64,000 nucleotides of DNA from Flavobacteriales bacterium (GTDB lineage Bacteria > Bacteroidota > Bacteroidia > UBA10329). A program made the translations under genes and the position numbers. The stretch covers positions 1 through 64,000 of the forward strand of contig JAIOYP010000015.1 in assembly GCA_021741155.1 (NCBI GenBank), given 5' to 3'. Positions 43,550 to 51,729 of the stretch are shown here, one piece after another. The notes beneath the pieces were generated by a model, which was not told the DNA's origin, made no database searches, and worked only from the letters and a program-made list of their open reading frames with translations. Numbering within the stretch: the first letter of the stretch is position 1; every line of letters starts with the position of its first letter.

Positions 43550-44349
43550 TAGCTTAGAATTTTCTCACTTTCCTTTAAACGTGTCATTCCATTCTTCTGC
43601 AAAATCTCTCTTGCCAAATTCAGATAGTTGGTTGCACCTTTTGATGCCGCATCGTGCATAATAATGCTTCGTCCATGACTTGGAGCCTCACCCAACTTTG
43701 TGTTTCTCGCAATCACTGTATCAAACATCAATTGTTGAAAATGCATTTTCACTTCTTCCACCACTTGATTGGCCAATCGCAAACGCGAATCGTACATGGT
43801 CAACAGCAATCCTTCCATTTCGAGATCTGGATTTAAGCGTGCTTGTACAATCTTTATTGTGTTCAATAGTTTGCCCAATCCTTCCAACGCAAAGTATTCA
43901 CATTGAATAGGAATCAGCACGCTATCAGCAGCCGTAAGGCAATTGACCGTAATCAGACCTAGCGATGGTGAACAATCCATAATGAGGAAATCGTAATCAT
44001 TCTTCACCTTATTCATAACCAACTTCACCATCATTTCGCGGTTTGGAAGGTTAATCATTTCAATCTCAGCTCCTACCAAATCAATGTGCGCAGGAAGCAA
44101 ATCGAGATTAGGTGTTTCGGTATGAAGGATGATGTCTTTGGGCTCGGCCTCACCAATAATGCATTCGTAAATACTGGTTTTGATGTTGCGCGGGTCAAAA
44201 CCAACTCCCGATGTAGAATTGGCTTGCGGATCGGCATCAACCAACAGTACTTTATACTCCAAAACCGCCAAACTTGCCGCCAAATTGATAGCAGTTGTGG
44301 TCTTTCCTACTCCTCCTTTCTGATTGGCTATTGCTATAATCTTACTCAT
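43549..44349 (-). CDS. parA: Chromosome partitioning ATPase ParA/Soj
   Basis: The 266-aa protein has the deviant Walker A KGGVGKTTTAINLA (residues about 11-24), VLLVDADPQANSTSG and the Walker B-like DFLIMDCSPSLGLIT. These are all diagnostic for ParA/Soj. It moves ParB-bound DNA by an ATP-dependent gradient on the nucleoid. It is the first gene of the conserved block and overlaps parB by 1 bp. A -7 element is present 24 bp upstream. Confidence 0.97.
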   Translation of the reverse strand: MSKIIAIANQKGGVGKTTTAINLAASLAVLEYKVLLVDADPQANSTSGVGFDPRNIKTSIYECIIGEAEPKDIILHTETPNLDLLPAHIDLVGAEIEMINLPNREMMVKLVMNKVKNDYDFLIMDCSPSLGLITVNCLTAADSVLIPIQCEYFALEGLGKLLNTIKIVQARLNPDLEMEGLLLTMYDSRLRLANQVVEEVKMHFQQLMFDTVIARNTKLGEAPSHGRSIIMHDAASKGATNYLNLAREILQKNGMTRLKESEKILS

Positions 44350-44372
44350 CTGTTTCCTCTAATTTCTGCTTG

Positions 44373-44380
44373 CAAAGTTA
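44373..44380 (-). promoter_or_regulatory. -7 element TAACTTTG of parA
   Basis: TAACTTTG on the minus strand matches TAnnTTTG exactly and lies 23 bp before the parA start codon. No good TTG is at -33. It is the likely promoter of the parAB-DUF5683-dapB-lepB block. Confidence 0.5.
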
Positions 44381-44449
44381 GCCTATAAGAAAGCCTTGGA
44401 AACTGTATGTTTTTAACAAAACGGCTCGCTTACTAACAGTTTTGACTGT

Positions 44450-44872
44450 TCATAACGTTAGTTTTTTGGCATAAAACCACCTTAGAATTAGAAAGGATAA
44501 GAGTCCAATTGGCCCTGCGAATAGGGTTAAAATCAATGATGGAACAATCCTGATGTGACCAATTTTAAGTGCTGACGAATCTCTCACTATCCAAGCACCA
44601 ATAAACAGGTCAAAAACCAAATAATGAACCCAACCAAGGACCAAAACCTCATCTCTACCAAATGAAACTTTCAGGTTATCAAGCGTGTCCATTCCGCCTT
44701 CGCCTCCCAAGGAGTTGATCATAAGAATAAGGTAAAGCAGACCGAGAAGAATGGGGTAGAGATAGGAATGAGCTACATACTTGGTAGCGCGCTGATTTGG
44801 AAACAAAATCAGCAGGAACCAGCCCGGCAGTACCGAAATATTGGCGATTTTAAAAACAAGCTCCCAGTCCAT
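44450..44872 (-). CDS. ABA4-like family (DUF4281) membrane protein
   Basis: I use the ATG at 44872 (MDWELVFKIANISVLPGWFLL, 140 aa). The longer frame overlaps the terminator at 44930. Four hydrophobic segments are present. The sequence WVHYLVFDLFIGAWIVRD is the typical ABA4-like block. Plant ABA4 is involved in neoxanthin formation and some bacterial relatives in carotenoid metabolism, but the biochemical function is not settled. It stands alone with about 100 bp to parA and no evident operon partner. Confidence 0.7.
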   Translation of the reverse strand: MDWELVFKIANISVLPGWFLLILFPNQRATKYVAHSYLYPILLGLLYLILMINSLGGEGGMDTLDNLKVSFGRDEVLVLGWVHYLVFDLFIGAWIVRDSSALKIGHIRIVPSLILTLFAGPIGLLSFLILRWFYAKKLTL

Positions 44873-44929
44873 TTTCCCCAATAAGTTGATTGTCTTTTTC
44901 AATCCACATGACGATGGTGAAAATACAAA

Positions 44930-44955
44930 AAGGGCGAACCTGTCGGTTCGCCCTT
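44930..44955 (-). terminator. Rho-independent terminator
   Basis: A perfect 11-bp stem (AAGGGCGAACC with its complement) with a TGTC loop is followed on the minus strand by TTTGTATTTT. It lies 26 bp beyond the stop of the 44981-46360 gene and ends its transcript. Confidence 0.85.
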
Positions 44956-44980
44956 GAAACATCTATTGTATGACCAATTT

Positions 44981-46360
44981 CTAATTTGTTGCTTGTATTG
45001 ACATGGCACGTTTTCCTACTATGAAGCCCGAACCACCACCGTTCTTTTTACAACGAATCTCAATTGTGCCAGAAGAAGAAAGTGTCACCTTCCCCATCAA
45101 ATGGAATTGAGATTTGGCTGCTGGAATTTCCATGCTCCTTTCAGTGTTGGTATCATCTGTGCCTCCAACTCTAACCAAGCATTGGCAAGCTGTACTACCA
45201 TTTCTTGCTACGTCTGCATTAAAGGACACCACGTAAGTCCCTGCCGGAACGCTTGAAATTGACATCCCAGAAACACTTCCTGCACTGTAGCTGGCCGGAT
45301 TGATACTCGCATCCGCAGTTGCAAAAACAGTTGTTGGTGTTGAACCTGAAGTTGGCAAAGCTTGAGTTGAAAGGTCTCCTTGGGCGTCTGCCACCACCAT
45401 ACGGCTTCCGCTACCTGCAAGATTGGTGATTCGGGCATCTCCACTCACCTCCAAGGTTGCTTGTGGATTACTGGTTCCAATACCCACTTTTCCTGAGTTT
45501 ATGATGGTAAGAGCTTGAATAGCATCGTCAGGGAAATTGTCGGCAAAAAGGCCTCCTGCACTGTTTGCAACACCTCGCTTAACGATAAAAGCCAAACCAG
45601 CAGAGTAACTATCGTAATCAATCATTTGAATACTTGCTCCAGGATTTGAAAAACCACCACGTCCGAAACCAATCTCAGGCCCTTCGGCTGGGTTCGGAAC
45701 CGCAGTAGTTCCGCCTAATACAAACCCGCTCGTTCCATTGCCATATAGGTCTAGATTGGTGAGCGGACTTGAAGTTCCCATTCCAACTTTACCTGAAGTT
45801 CTATAAACATCCACGCCATTCGTGCTCCAAAGCGGTGCTGCGGGAAGTGCCTGAGCTGACACGTTTCCACCATTATCAACCACCATCATCCGATTTCCTG
45901 AACCCGCAAGTCCAGCCAATCTCATGTGACCATTTACATCCAACTCCTTTGCTGGGTTGCTTAGACCAATTCCAACCTTTCCGTCATTAGTGACGCGAAT
46001 TCCTTCGTTTCCTCCATCATTGCTTAACCAAAAGTCGCTGAGGCGAATATTCTGGTCGGCTGTATGATTTCCCAAATCATCGGCTCCACCGCCACCAAAA
46101 GCTGTCCATGCAGATCCATTGTAATATTGAAATCCTTTTGTTGCGTTGATCTGATATACCAACAGTCCTTCGGTGGGGTCTGAAATGGCCGCCATTTGAG
46201 CATCCGTCATTCTTGGCATCAAGAAACCTGTGGTAGTTGAACGAAGCTCAAGAATCGCATCTGTTTCTGGTGTAAAATCGGTGGTGCCAATACCAACATT
46301 CTGAGCCGATACTGCAGTTGCAAGCAGCACGCAGATTAAAGAAAGTAGTAGATTTTTCAT
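44981..46360 (-). CDS. Secreted tail-fibre-like protein with shared N-terminal module
   Basis: The 459-aa protein has a signal peptide (ending AVSAQ). The N-terminal module VGIGTTDFTPETDAILEL, GFLMPRMT, GLLVYQINATKGFQYYNG is also found in the two collagen-like proteins. Two internal repeats follow: GKVGIGLSNPAKELDVNGHM with LAGSGNRMMVVD, and GKVGIGTSNPQATLEVSG with LAGSGSRMVVAD. The last 120 residues form a C1q- or TNF-like beta region (AGTYVVSFNADVARNG). It has no collagen part and no T9SS domain. It is probably a surface fibre or adhesin. It is preceded by about 110 bp of non-coding DNA to the helicase. Confidence 0.7.
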   Translation of the reverse strand: MKNLLLSLICVLLATAVSAQNVGIGTTDFTPETDAILELRSTTTGFLMPRMTDAQMAAISDPTEGLLVYQINATKGFQYYNGSAWTAFGGGGADDLGNHTADQNIRLSDFWLSNDGGNEGIRVTNDGKVGIGLSNPAKELDVNGHMRLAGLAGSGNRMMVVDNGGNVSAQALPAAPLWSTNGVDVYRTSGKVGMGTSSPLTNLDLYGNGTSGFVLGGTTAVPNPAEGPEIGFGRGGFSNPGASIQMIDYDSYSAGLAFIVKRGVANSAGGLFADNFPDDAIQALTIINSGKVGIGTSNPQATLEVSGDARITNLAGSGSRMVVADAQGDLSTQALPTSGSTPTTVFATADASINPASYSAGSVSGMSISSVPAGTYVVSFNADVARNGSTACQCLVRVGGTDDTNTERSMEIPAAKSQFHLMGKVTLSSSGTIEIRCKKNGGGSGFIVGKRAMSIQATN

Positions 46361-46472
46361 GACGGTATTTCCTTAGGGTCTCAGTAGTTTTCAACGCAAA
46401 GCGCGTTGTTTGAGTTTGGCTTTTGAAGCTTATATCGATTAACGGTATACCCGATTTGGCTAACCTGATAGA

Positions 46473-47936
46473 TTGCCTCGACCATCGCCTATTTTTACCC
46501 GACCAAAATTGGACACTCCTAAAACCGCATACGACAAGCTCATTTCTGAGCTCCCTTTTAAGCCAACCATAGGGCAGGAAGGGTTCGTTTATCGGCTCTC
46601 AGAATTTCTCACCGAAAAGAATGTAGGCAAGGTTTTTCTGCTTCGCGGATATGCCGGAACAGGCAAAACATCAATGGTTATTAGCGTGGTAAAAACGCTG
46701 AAAGCTATGAATCGGAAATATGCGCTGCTTGCACCTACGGGACGAGCGGCAAAGGTGTTAGCGGCATATACGAGGCAACGGGCGTTCACTATACATAAGT
46801 TCATCTATCAGATAACTACAGACGAATTTGGAAACATCCGATTTGCGCTGCGCCACAATAGAGGAAAGAATGCGGTAATTATTGTGGATGAGGCTTCGAT
46901 GATTTCGCTGGCGGCAGATGCAGGTTCGGGCAGAATTCAATCCAAAAACCTGCTTTCTGACCTGATGAAATTCATGGAGGAAGGAAAAGATTGCAAGCTC
47001 ATTCTTATTGGAGACACGGCTCAGCTGCCTCCCGTGGGTTCTATCGAGAGCCCAGCATTGGACGGTAAAGTTTTGCAGACCAATTTCCATTTTGAGCCCG
47101 AAATGCAGCACGAGTTGCGTGAAGTGGTGCGGCAAGAAGCTGATTCGGGAATCCTGACCAACGCTACCGAACTGAGGAATCTGCTGATGCAAGGAAAATC
47201 AGACATCTCCCTCAAAGTCAATTTCCCAGACATTAAGGTGATTGATATGCTGGAATTGGAAGATGAGCTGAATTCGGCTTACGGAAAGTATGGTGAGGAT
47301 AACGCCATGGTTATTACCCGATCCAACAAGAGCGCCAATCAGTTTAATCAGCAAATTAGGGTGCGAATTAAATATATGGATGAGGAAATTGCCTCTACCG
47401 ACAAGCTGATGGTGGTGAAGAACAATTACCATTGGCTACCCAAGGGTTCGGGCGCGGGGTTTATTGCCAATGGCGATATGATTGAAATTATGCGCTTGGG
47501 TGCAATTGAAGAAATGCACGGATTTCGATTTGCCAACGCCACCGTGCGTTTGATGGATTACCCCGAAGAAGATTCGTTGGATGTGAAACTTTTGCTCAAC
47601 GCCTTGCATGTGGAAGCTCCTGCCCTGCCCGATGCCGATTACGAGCAGCTTTACAATTCGGTATGCATGAGTTATTCGCACATTCCCACTCCATCGGAAC
47701 AGGCCAAGAAGATTGCCGAAGACCCTTATCTCCGCGCACTACAAATCAAGTTTGGTTATGCCATTACGTGCCATAAAGCGCAGGGTGGGCAATGGCCTGC
47801 TGTGTTTGTAGACCAAGGCTATCTGACTGCCGAAATGCTAGGCGTGGAATACGTGCGTTGGCTTTATACGGCCATTACACGGGCTTCAGAGAAACTATAT
47901 TTGGTCAATTTTAATGAACAATTTATTGAAAAGTGA
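46473..47936 (+). CDS. RecD-like ATP-dependent DNA helicase (UvrD_C_2 type)
   Basis: The 487-aa protein has Walker A RGYAGTGKTSM (residues about 58-68), Walker B IIVDEASMIS (Asp139, Glu140), GDTAQLPPVGS as motif III, and the C-terminal helicase block AITCHKAQGGQWPAVFVD and WLYTAITRASEKLYLV. It is a superfamily 1B helicase of the RecD2/Dda kind used in DNA repair. Both possible starts are TTG: 46473 as given, or 46509, which would give 475 aa beginning DTPKTAYDKL and lies closer to the family start. Its 3' end recurs twice more downstream. Confidence 0.85.
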   Translation: MPRPSPIFTRPKLDTPKTAYDKLISELPFKPTIGQEGFVYRLSEFLTEKNVGKVFLLRGYAGTGKTSMVISVVKTLKAMNRKYALLAPTGRAAKVLAAYTRQRAFTIHKFIYQITTDEFGNIRFALRHNRGKNAVIIVDEASMISLAADAGSGRIQSKNLLSDLMKFMEEGKDCKLILIGDTAQLPPVGSIESPALDGKVLQTNFHFEPEMQHELREVVRQEADSGILTNATELRNLLMQGKSDISLKVNFPDIKVIDMLELEDELNSAYGKYGEDNAMVITRSNKSANQFNQQIRVRIKYMDEEIASTDKLMVVKNNYHWLPKGSGAGFIANGDMIEIMRLGAIEEMHGFRFANATVRLMDYPEEDSLDVKLLLNALHVEAPALPDADYEQLYNSVCMSYSHIPTPSEQAKKIAEDPYLRALQIKFGYAITCHKAQGGQWPAVFVDQGYLTAEMLGVEYVRWLYTAITRASEKLYLVNFNEQFIEK

Positions 47937-48025
47937 GGAGCGAACAGTGAAGAGTCAAAATCGCTTAACAAGCGAAGAAAAAATGATTAATCTTGTTTTG
48001 AAAACAACCCTTAAATCTTAATATC

Positions 48026-49129
48026 ATGAGAAAATCAATCCTCATTTTCATGTTTCTTACTGTGCTCGTGGGTTCGGCTCTTGCCCAGCCTTGCAACAAC
48101 AATCATCTCACTAATGCAGATTTCACCCTTAACCTAACCAACTGGACTCAGTACGGAACGGTTACATCGGCCATGGTTCTCCCGACATCGAACGGCTGTT
48201 TGGCCAATTTTCTGGCATTGCCCGCTACAACCAATAGCAATACAGGCATTGAACAAGTGGTGGTTATGAAGCAAGACACCTGCTATGATTTGTGCTATTG
48301 CTACGAATTCCCTCCAATGGGCGCAATCTTCAATTCTCGATTGGTATTTGCGGGAATAACATCAGGTGTTACCGTATCGCAGTTGTTAAGTGGCTCATTC
48401 ACACCCGCGCAGGCGCAGATCTTTGATCAGATTACCGCTTCTTCGGCCATTCCGGCAACTATTAACTGTACCTCCACCTTTCAGGCAACGGGCAACTTCA
48501 CAAGTTTTGTTGTGGTGAATGAAACGATTGGAGTCGTTGGCACAGATGTTCGAGTGGATAATATCTGCCTCGCCAGCCGCAATCCATGTCCGATTGACCC
48601 CTGCGATAGTTTAGTTGCAAACTTTACGTATGCAGTGGCCGGCAACACCGCCAATTTTACTGATTTGTCAACGGGGCCTTCGGGCTCTTCCTTTTCTTGG
48701 TCTTGGGATTTTGGCGATCCACCATCGGGCCCCAACAATATCTCGGCATTGCAAAATCCTTCACATACTTATCCTGGGCCCGGAATTTATTTCGTCTGTC
48801 TTTATTTATCTTCCATCTCATCTGATGGACTTACTGCTTGTATGGACACGTTTTGCTTGGATGTAGTTATCCCAGGTACAGTTGGCTTGGAAGAGGCTGA
48901 ATCGGGCTCTCTAATTATGATGCCTAATCCGGCAAATGACCATCTTCAGTTCAAGGGAACGGCAAAAGTTGTGCGGCTTTCGCTTTTCAGTTCTTTCGGC
49001 CAATTAATCTTTGAAAGTGCCGTAGAAAATAATGCGATAAACCTGCCTGCCACGTTGGCCACGGGCGTTTACAATGCAGTAATACAGACCGATAAAGGAA
49101 CTCTGAATAGGAAGTTAATGATTCGGTAA
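48026..49129 (+). CDS. Secreted T9SS type A protein with PKD domain
   Basis: The 367-aa protein has a signal peptide (ending GSALAQ). A cysteine-containing beta-sandwich follows (CNNNHLTNADFTLNLTNW to VDNICLA), like a carbohydrate-binding or discoidin-like fold. Then comes a PKD domain (ANFTYAVAGNTANFTDLS, WSWDFGDP, HTYPGPGIYFV). The T9SS type A domain at the end has MMPNPANDHLQFKG. It would be exported and displayed or released by the type IX system. It lies directly after the helicase, before the first helicase-tail remnant. Function of the N-terminal domain is unknown. Confidence 0.82.
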   Translation: MRKSILIFMFLTVLVGSALAQPCNNNHLTNADFTLNLTNWTQYGTVTSAMVLPTSNGCLANFLALPATTNSNTGIEQVVVMKQDTCYDLCYCYEFPPMGAIFNSRLVFAGITSGVTVSQLLSGSFTPAQAQIFDQITASSAIPATINCTSTFQATGNFTSFVVVNETIGVVGTDVRVDNICLASRNPCPIDPCDSLVANFTYAVAGNTANFTDLSTGPSGSSFSWSWDFGDPPSGPNNISALQNPSHTYPGPGIYFVCLYLSSISSDGLTACMDTFCLDVVIPGTVGLEEAESGSLIMMPNPANDHLQFKGTAKVVRLSLFSSFGQLIFESAVENNAINLPATLATGVYNAVIQTDKGTLNRKLMIR

Positions 49130-49160
49130 GGTTCACAATTGCCTTCATTTGAATTGCAGT

Positions 49161-49194
49161 TAAGTCCCGAATGAACGGTTTCATTCGGGACTTA
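49161..49194 (+). terminator. Rho-independent terminator of the PKD/T9SS gene
   Basis: A perfect 15-bp stem (TAAGTCCCGAATGAA and its complement) closes a CGGT loop 31 bp after the stop codon. An A-rich stretch follows, and no long T-run is present. Confidence 0.65.
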
Positions 49195-49295
49195 AAAATA
49201 TAGGCACCTTTCTCTGCTCAGTTGCATTTTCCCTTAGCTCTTATTGCCGAGACAGCTTTTTATTTACGATTGGATTGTGCCTATGCAAATGTCTG

Positions 49296-49335
49296 GGAAA
49301 ACTGTACCTGATTAATTTTAATGAGCAGGTTATCT
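49296..49335 (+). pseudogene. Remnant of a helicase 3' end (first extra copy)
   Basis: About 40 bp translate as GKLYLINFNEQVIS, matching EKLYLVNFNEQFIE at the end of the RecD-like helicase (47895-47936). It matches the second remnant at 51187-51226 even better. Only the last 13 or so codons remain, and no upstream similarity is visible. The codons differ silently from the resident gene, so this tail comes from a diverged homologue. Confidence 0.7.
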
Positions 49336-49345
49336 CGCTTCAGAT

Positions 49346-49370
49346 TCGTCAACTTTCAGAAAGTTGACGA
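49346..49370. repeat. Perfect hairpin repeat
   Basis: An 11-bp inverted repeat (TCGTCAACTTT with its complement) and a 3-nt loop lie between the helicase-tail remnant and the AAA ATPase gene end. It could end transcription, although no T-run follows, or be a dispersed repeat. The rest of 49130-49431 holds only the terminator and the remnant described. Confidence 0.6.
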
Positions 49371-49431
49371 CCCAGCAATCAAGTTATATCGGTGATAGGG
49401 GGTGTATTTCACTCCAGCGCAACTACCGAAA

Positions 49432-50583
49432 TCATTTGCTCGCAGTGATAAAATCCAAGTAATTGTCTGTATTGATGACCTCAAATGTGGCATCGGGATA
49501 TGCTCGCGCCCAACCTCCTGGCACCTTGACATTGCGCTTGGGGTTGAATTTAAACTCATAGCTCCGCAGCATTGCTGCTTCCTCTTCCACAAGATCGAGT
49601 TCCTGCTGATCATAGGTTCGCCAAAAACACCTATTCACATACTTCCCGTTGTAATCGAGGCATTTCATCCGCTCTGCCATCAGGTAGTTCTCCCAAAGCT
49701 CACCCTTATCCATCCGCTGGTCTAGTCTGTTAAAGTTGCTGATGATGGCATTTCTCACTCCATTATCATGAAAATACCATCGGTTCATCTTGGTAACCTC
49801 CTTACGCAGATTGCGGCTGAACCCGCCCACTTTGTAGATGACGAACACCTTGGAAAGCAGATCAAGGTAGCTCTCTACCGTGTTGCGACTTATGCCTTTA
49901 AGGTTGCTAGCAAGCTCATCAACATTCACCTCCTTGCCTACTTGAAAAGCAATCAGACGAAGCAGTGCCATTATCTTGTCAGACTTTTTAATGCCATCGT
50001 ACTCCAACAGATCGCGCAGTAGGTAGGCGTTCACCACATCACGCAGATAGCGTTCCTTTTCCTTCCAACTTGTGTATTGTTCCAATTCGGGATAACCCCC
50101 GAATATCAGGCGTTCTTCCAACTTCGCCTTGGTGGCGAGATAATCCTCATTGGGAGCAAATTCCATCTGCGCCAGCGGATGGAGGTGTAGCGTGGTGCTA
50201 CGGCCAACGAGCGGTTCTCCGAGCTTATTACTGAGGTCGAACACGGACGAGCCTGTTGCAATAACGGCAACTCCTTTTATGTGATCCACAATGAGTTTGA
50301 GTTTGACACCTATCTCCGGTATCTTCTGCGCCTCATCTATCACTAACAGCTTCTTATCTCCGATTATCCGCTGCAAATTGGTCACAGACCGCTCGTCCAA
50401 CTCATTCACCGTCCTTTGGTCTTCTCCTGTCAGTAGCAGGTAATCGTCCCGTTCTTCCAAGTAACGGTTTATGAGCTCCGTTTTTCCCACACGTCTTGCA
50501 CCTAATAGAATCAGGACTTTTCCAGGCCGCACCCTTTTCCTGAGCTCATTCAGAAGCATCCTTTCAATGTATATATCGCTCAT
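49432..50583 (-). CDS. AAA-family ATPase with DUF4143 domain
   Basis: I use the ATG at 50583 (MSDIYIERMLLNELRKRV, 383 aa), because an upstream frame from 50637 runs through the repeat array. Walker A is LLGARRVGKTEL (Lys34), Walker B is LLVIDEAQKIPE, and TGSSVFDLSNKLGEPLVGR is the sensor/arginine part. The C-terminal DUF4143 half has a nuclease-like pattern (NYLMAERMKCLDYNGKYVNRCFWRT, QELDLVEEE, YEFKFNPKR). Such ATPases are very common and mobile in Bacteroidota. Their role is unknown. It is set between remnants of the helicase and ORF6N genes and faces the opposite way to the helicase. Confidence 0.88.
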   Translation of the reverse strand: MSDIYIERMLLNELRKRVRPGKVLILLGARRVGKTELINRYLEERDDYLLLTGEDQRTVNELDERSVTNLQRIIGDKKLLVIDEAQKIPEIGVKLKLIVDHIKGVAVIATGSSVFDLSNKLGEPLVGRSTTLHLHPLAQMEFAPNEDYLATKAKLEERLIFGGYPELEQYTSWKEKERYLRDVVNAYLLRDLLEYDGIKKSDKIMALLRLIAFQVGKEVNVDELASNLKGISRNTVESYLDLLSKVFVIYKVGGFSRNLRKEVTKMNRWYFHDNGVRNAIISNFNRLDQRMDKGELWENYLMAERMKCLDYNGKYVNRCFWRTYDQQELDLVEEEAAMLRSYEFKFNPKRNVKVPGGWARAYPDATFEVINTDNYLDFITASK

Positions 50584-50609
50584 GGCAATGCTTTTATTGA
50601 TGCAATTTA

Positions 50610-50738
50610 CGTTAATTCTTTCAATATGATGAAACAATTAACGATAAATATTTAAACAAATTAAAACAAATAACGTAAATTCTTTCAGTATGATTAAGCA
50701 ATTAACGTAAATTGCTTCAATAATGGGTGGACTCAGAG
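50610..50738. repeat. Array of about four degenerate 32-bp tandem repeats
   Basis: Units begin with CG at 50610, 50642, 50674 and 50706, exactly 32 bp apart. Unit 1 and unit 3 differ at only 4 of 34 positions; units 2 and 4 are more degenerate. Each good unit is itself a palindrome (CGTTAATT ... AATTAACG). The array starts 27 bp upstream of the ATPase start. A 16-bp inverted repeat (GCAATTTACGTTAATT at 50602-50617 with its complement at 50700-50715) borders it. The form suits a protein-binding array rather than CRISPR, as there are no spacers. Confidence 0.75.
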
Positions 50739-50951
50739 CAAGTATTGAACTGAAGGCATCTTTCTCATTTCTCCCCAACCTGATGGCACATTTTGTGATT
50801 TCAAGATCACCGATTCTTCTTGAGACAGTATAAACATGAAGTAACCTGGAAATCTTCCCAAATTTCTTTTGACAGCCTTATTCAGTACTCTGATCACATC
50901 CACGGCCTGCGTGAAAAAATGCACCCCATCAAGGATATAGGTGTTTGATCG
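50733..50951 (-). pseudogene. ORF6N-domain protein remnant
   Basis: The fragment reads TYILDGVHFFTQAVDVIR, then LNKAVKRNLGRFPGYFMF and ILSQEESVILKSQNVPSGWGEMRK, and stops after about ten more residues. This follows the ORF6N (phage KilA-N-related) pattern LNxAVKRNxxRFPxDFMFQL...SQ...WGGxRKLP. There is no start codon at a correct place (a GTG at 50924 is inside the domain), the usual DLAxLYGVET part is altered, and the C-terminal half is missing. It is therefore a decayed copy. ORF6N proteins are typical of phages and genomic islands. Confidence 0.6.
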
Positions 50952-51049
50952 GTTGGTTTAGATTAGTTGCAAACTGATCGTGTCATTTCCACACAAGACA
51001 TCTTTCAGAAGTCTTGCGCGTGCCAATTTGGAACATTTGGCCGAGTGGG

Positions 51050-51237
51050 CGTCTATGCCATTACGTGCCATAAGGCACAGGGCGGACAATGGCCTGCGGT
51101 GTTTGTAGACCAAGCTTATCTAACTGCCGAATGCACGCGTGGAATACGTGCGTTGGCTTTACACGGCCATAACGCGAGCTTCAGAAAAGCTGTATCTGGT
51201 CAATTTTAATGAGCAGTTTCTTTCGAGCGAAGCATAG
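51050..51237 (+). pseudogene. RecD-like helicase 3'-end remnant (second extra copy), frameshifted
   Basis: About 185 bp repeat the end of the helicase at 47754-47936, reading AITCHKAQGGQWPAVFVD, then a 2-nt deletion near 51130-51138 and on to VEYVRWLYTAITRASEKL, ending FNEQFLSSEA at a TAG. Nearly all differences from the intact gene are at third codon positions. It thus descends from another functional helicase allele and not from recent copying of the resident gene. The upstream part of that helicase is missing. Confidence 0.85.
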
Positions 51238-51274
51238 CTGATCTCAGACATCGCATGTAAAAACAGCAAGGTCT

Positions 51275-51335
51275 ATCCTGAACGTTCTGAGGCCACCATG
51301 CAAAACAGGAAGTTATATCCTAAACGTTTTGAGGA
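51275..51335. repeat. Imperfect direct repeat pair
   Basis: TATCCTGAACGTTCTGAGG (51275-51293) recurs as TATCCTAAACGTTTTGAGG (51317-51335), 42 bp apart, with two mismatches in 19. The surrounding region 51238-51438 has no gene. The repeat may be a relic of a transposed element or a regulatory pair. Confidence 0.5.
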
Positions 51336-51438
51336 CATTTAAAAAATGGCTACAAACTGATTATGGTGCGAGCCAAACAAGTAATTCTTCGGAGCACCTG
51401 CTCCTGTAGGACAAGAAAAGACTATGCAATCAATTCTC

Positions 51439-51720
51439 TCATGTGTCCATTTCCTCGTCTTTCTCCAAAGCATTTTCTTTTAAAAACCTTATCCGCTCTT
51501 CAAAACTTAGATGAGTGATACTAAAGCTCTTAGAAACTTTGATTGGCTTTTCTTTTATCTCAGGCTTTGGGACAGGTTTTCGAACAGGCTTCAATACTAT
51601 AATCCGCTCTGCGGGCTTAAAATCCGGTATCCTGTTTAACCCTGCTTGCTCCAGAAACTCATTTTGTTCGTTCGGAGTGAGATTCAGGTATCTACGTAAG
51701 AATCTTTCAATTACATCCAT
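51439..51720 (-). CDS. Small charged protein of unknown function
   Basis: The 93-aa protein has no signal peptide. The N-terminus is helical (MDVIERFLRRYLNLTPNEQNEFLEQ). A Pro/Lys-rich linker follows (KPVRKPVPKPEIKEKPIK), then a short helix (SFEERIRFLKENALEKDEE). I recognise no family. The coding frame begins 9 bp after the phosphodiesterase stop, on the same strand, which supports a real gene and an operon. A regulatory or scaffold role is possible but unsupported. Confidence 0.5.
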   Translation of the reverse strand: MDVIERFLRRYLNLTPNEQNEFLEQAGLNRIPDFKPAERIIVLKPVRKPVPKPEIKEKPIKVSKSFSITHLSFEERIRFLKENALEKDEEMDT

Positions 51721-51729
51721 AACTCTACT

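Noticed and set aside
50610-50738. 32-bp repeats as a CRISPR array.
   Set aside because: Units are directly adjacent with no spacers, are AT-rich and degenerate, and no cas gene is nearby.
50967-51209. 80-codon plus-strand frame as a real small gene.
   Set aside because: It is the first part of the helicase-tail remnant, read on in a wrong frame after a 2-nt deletion.
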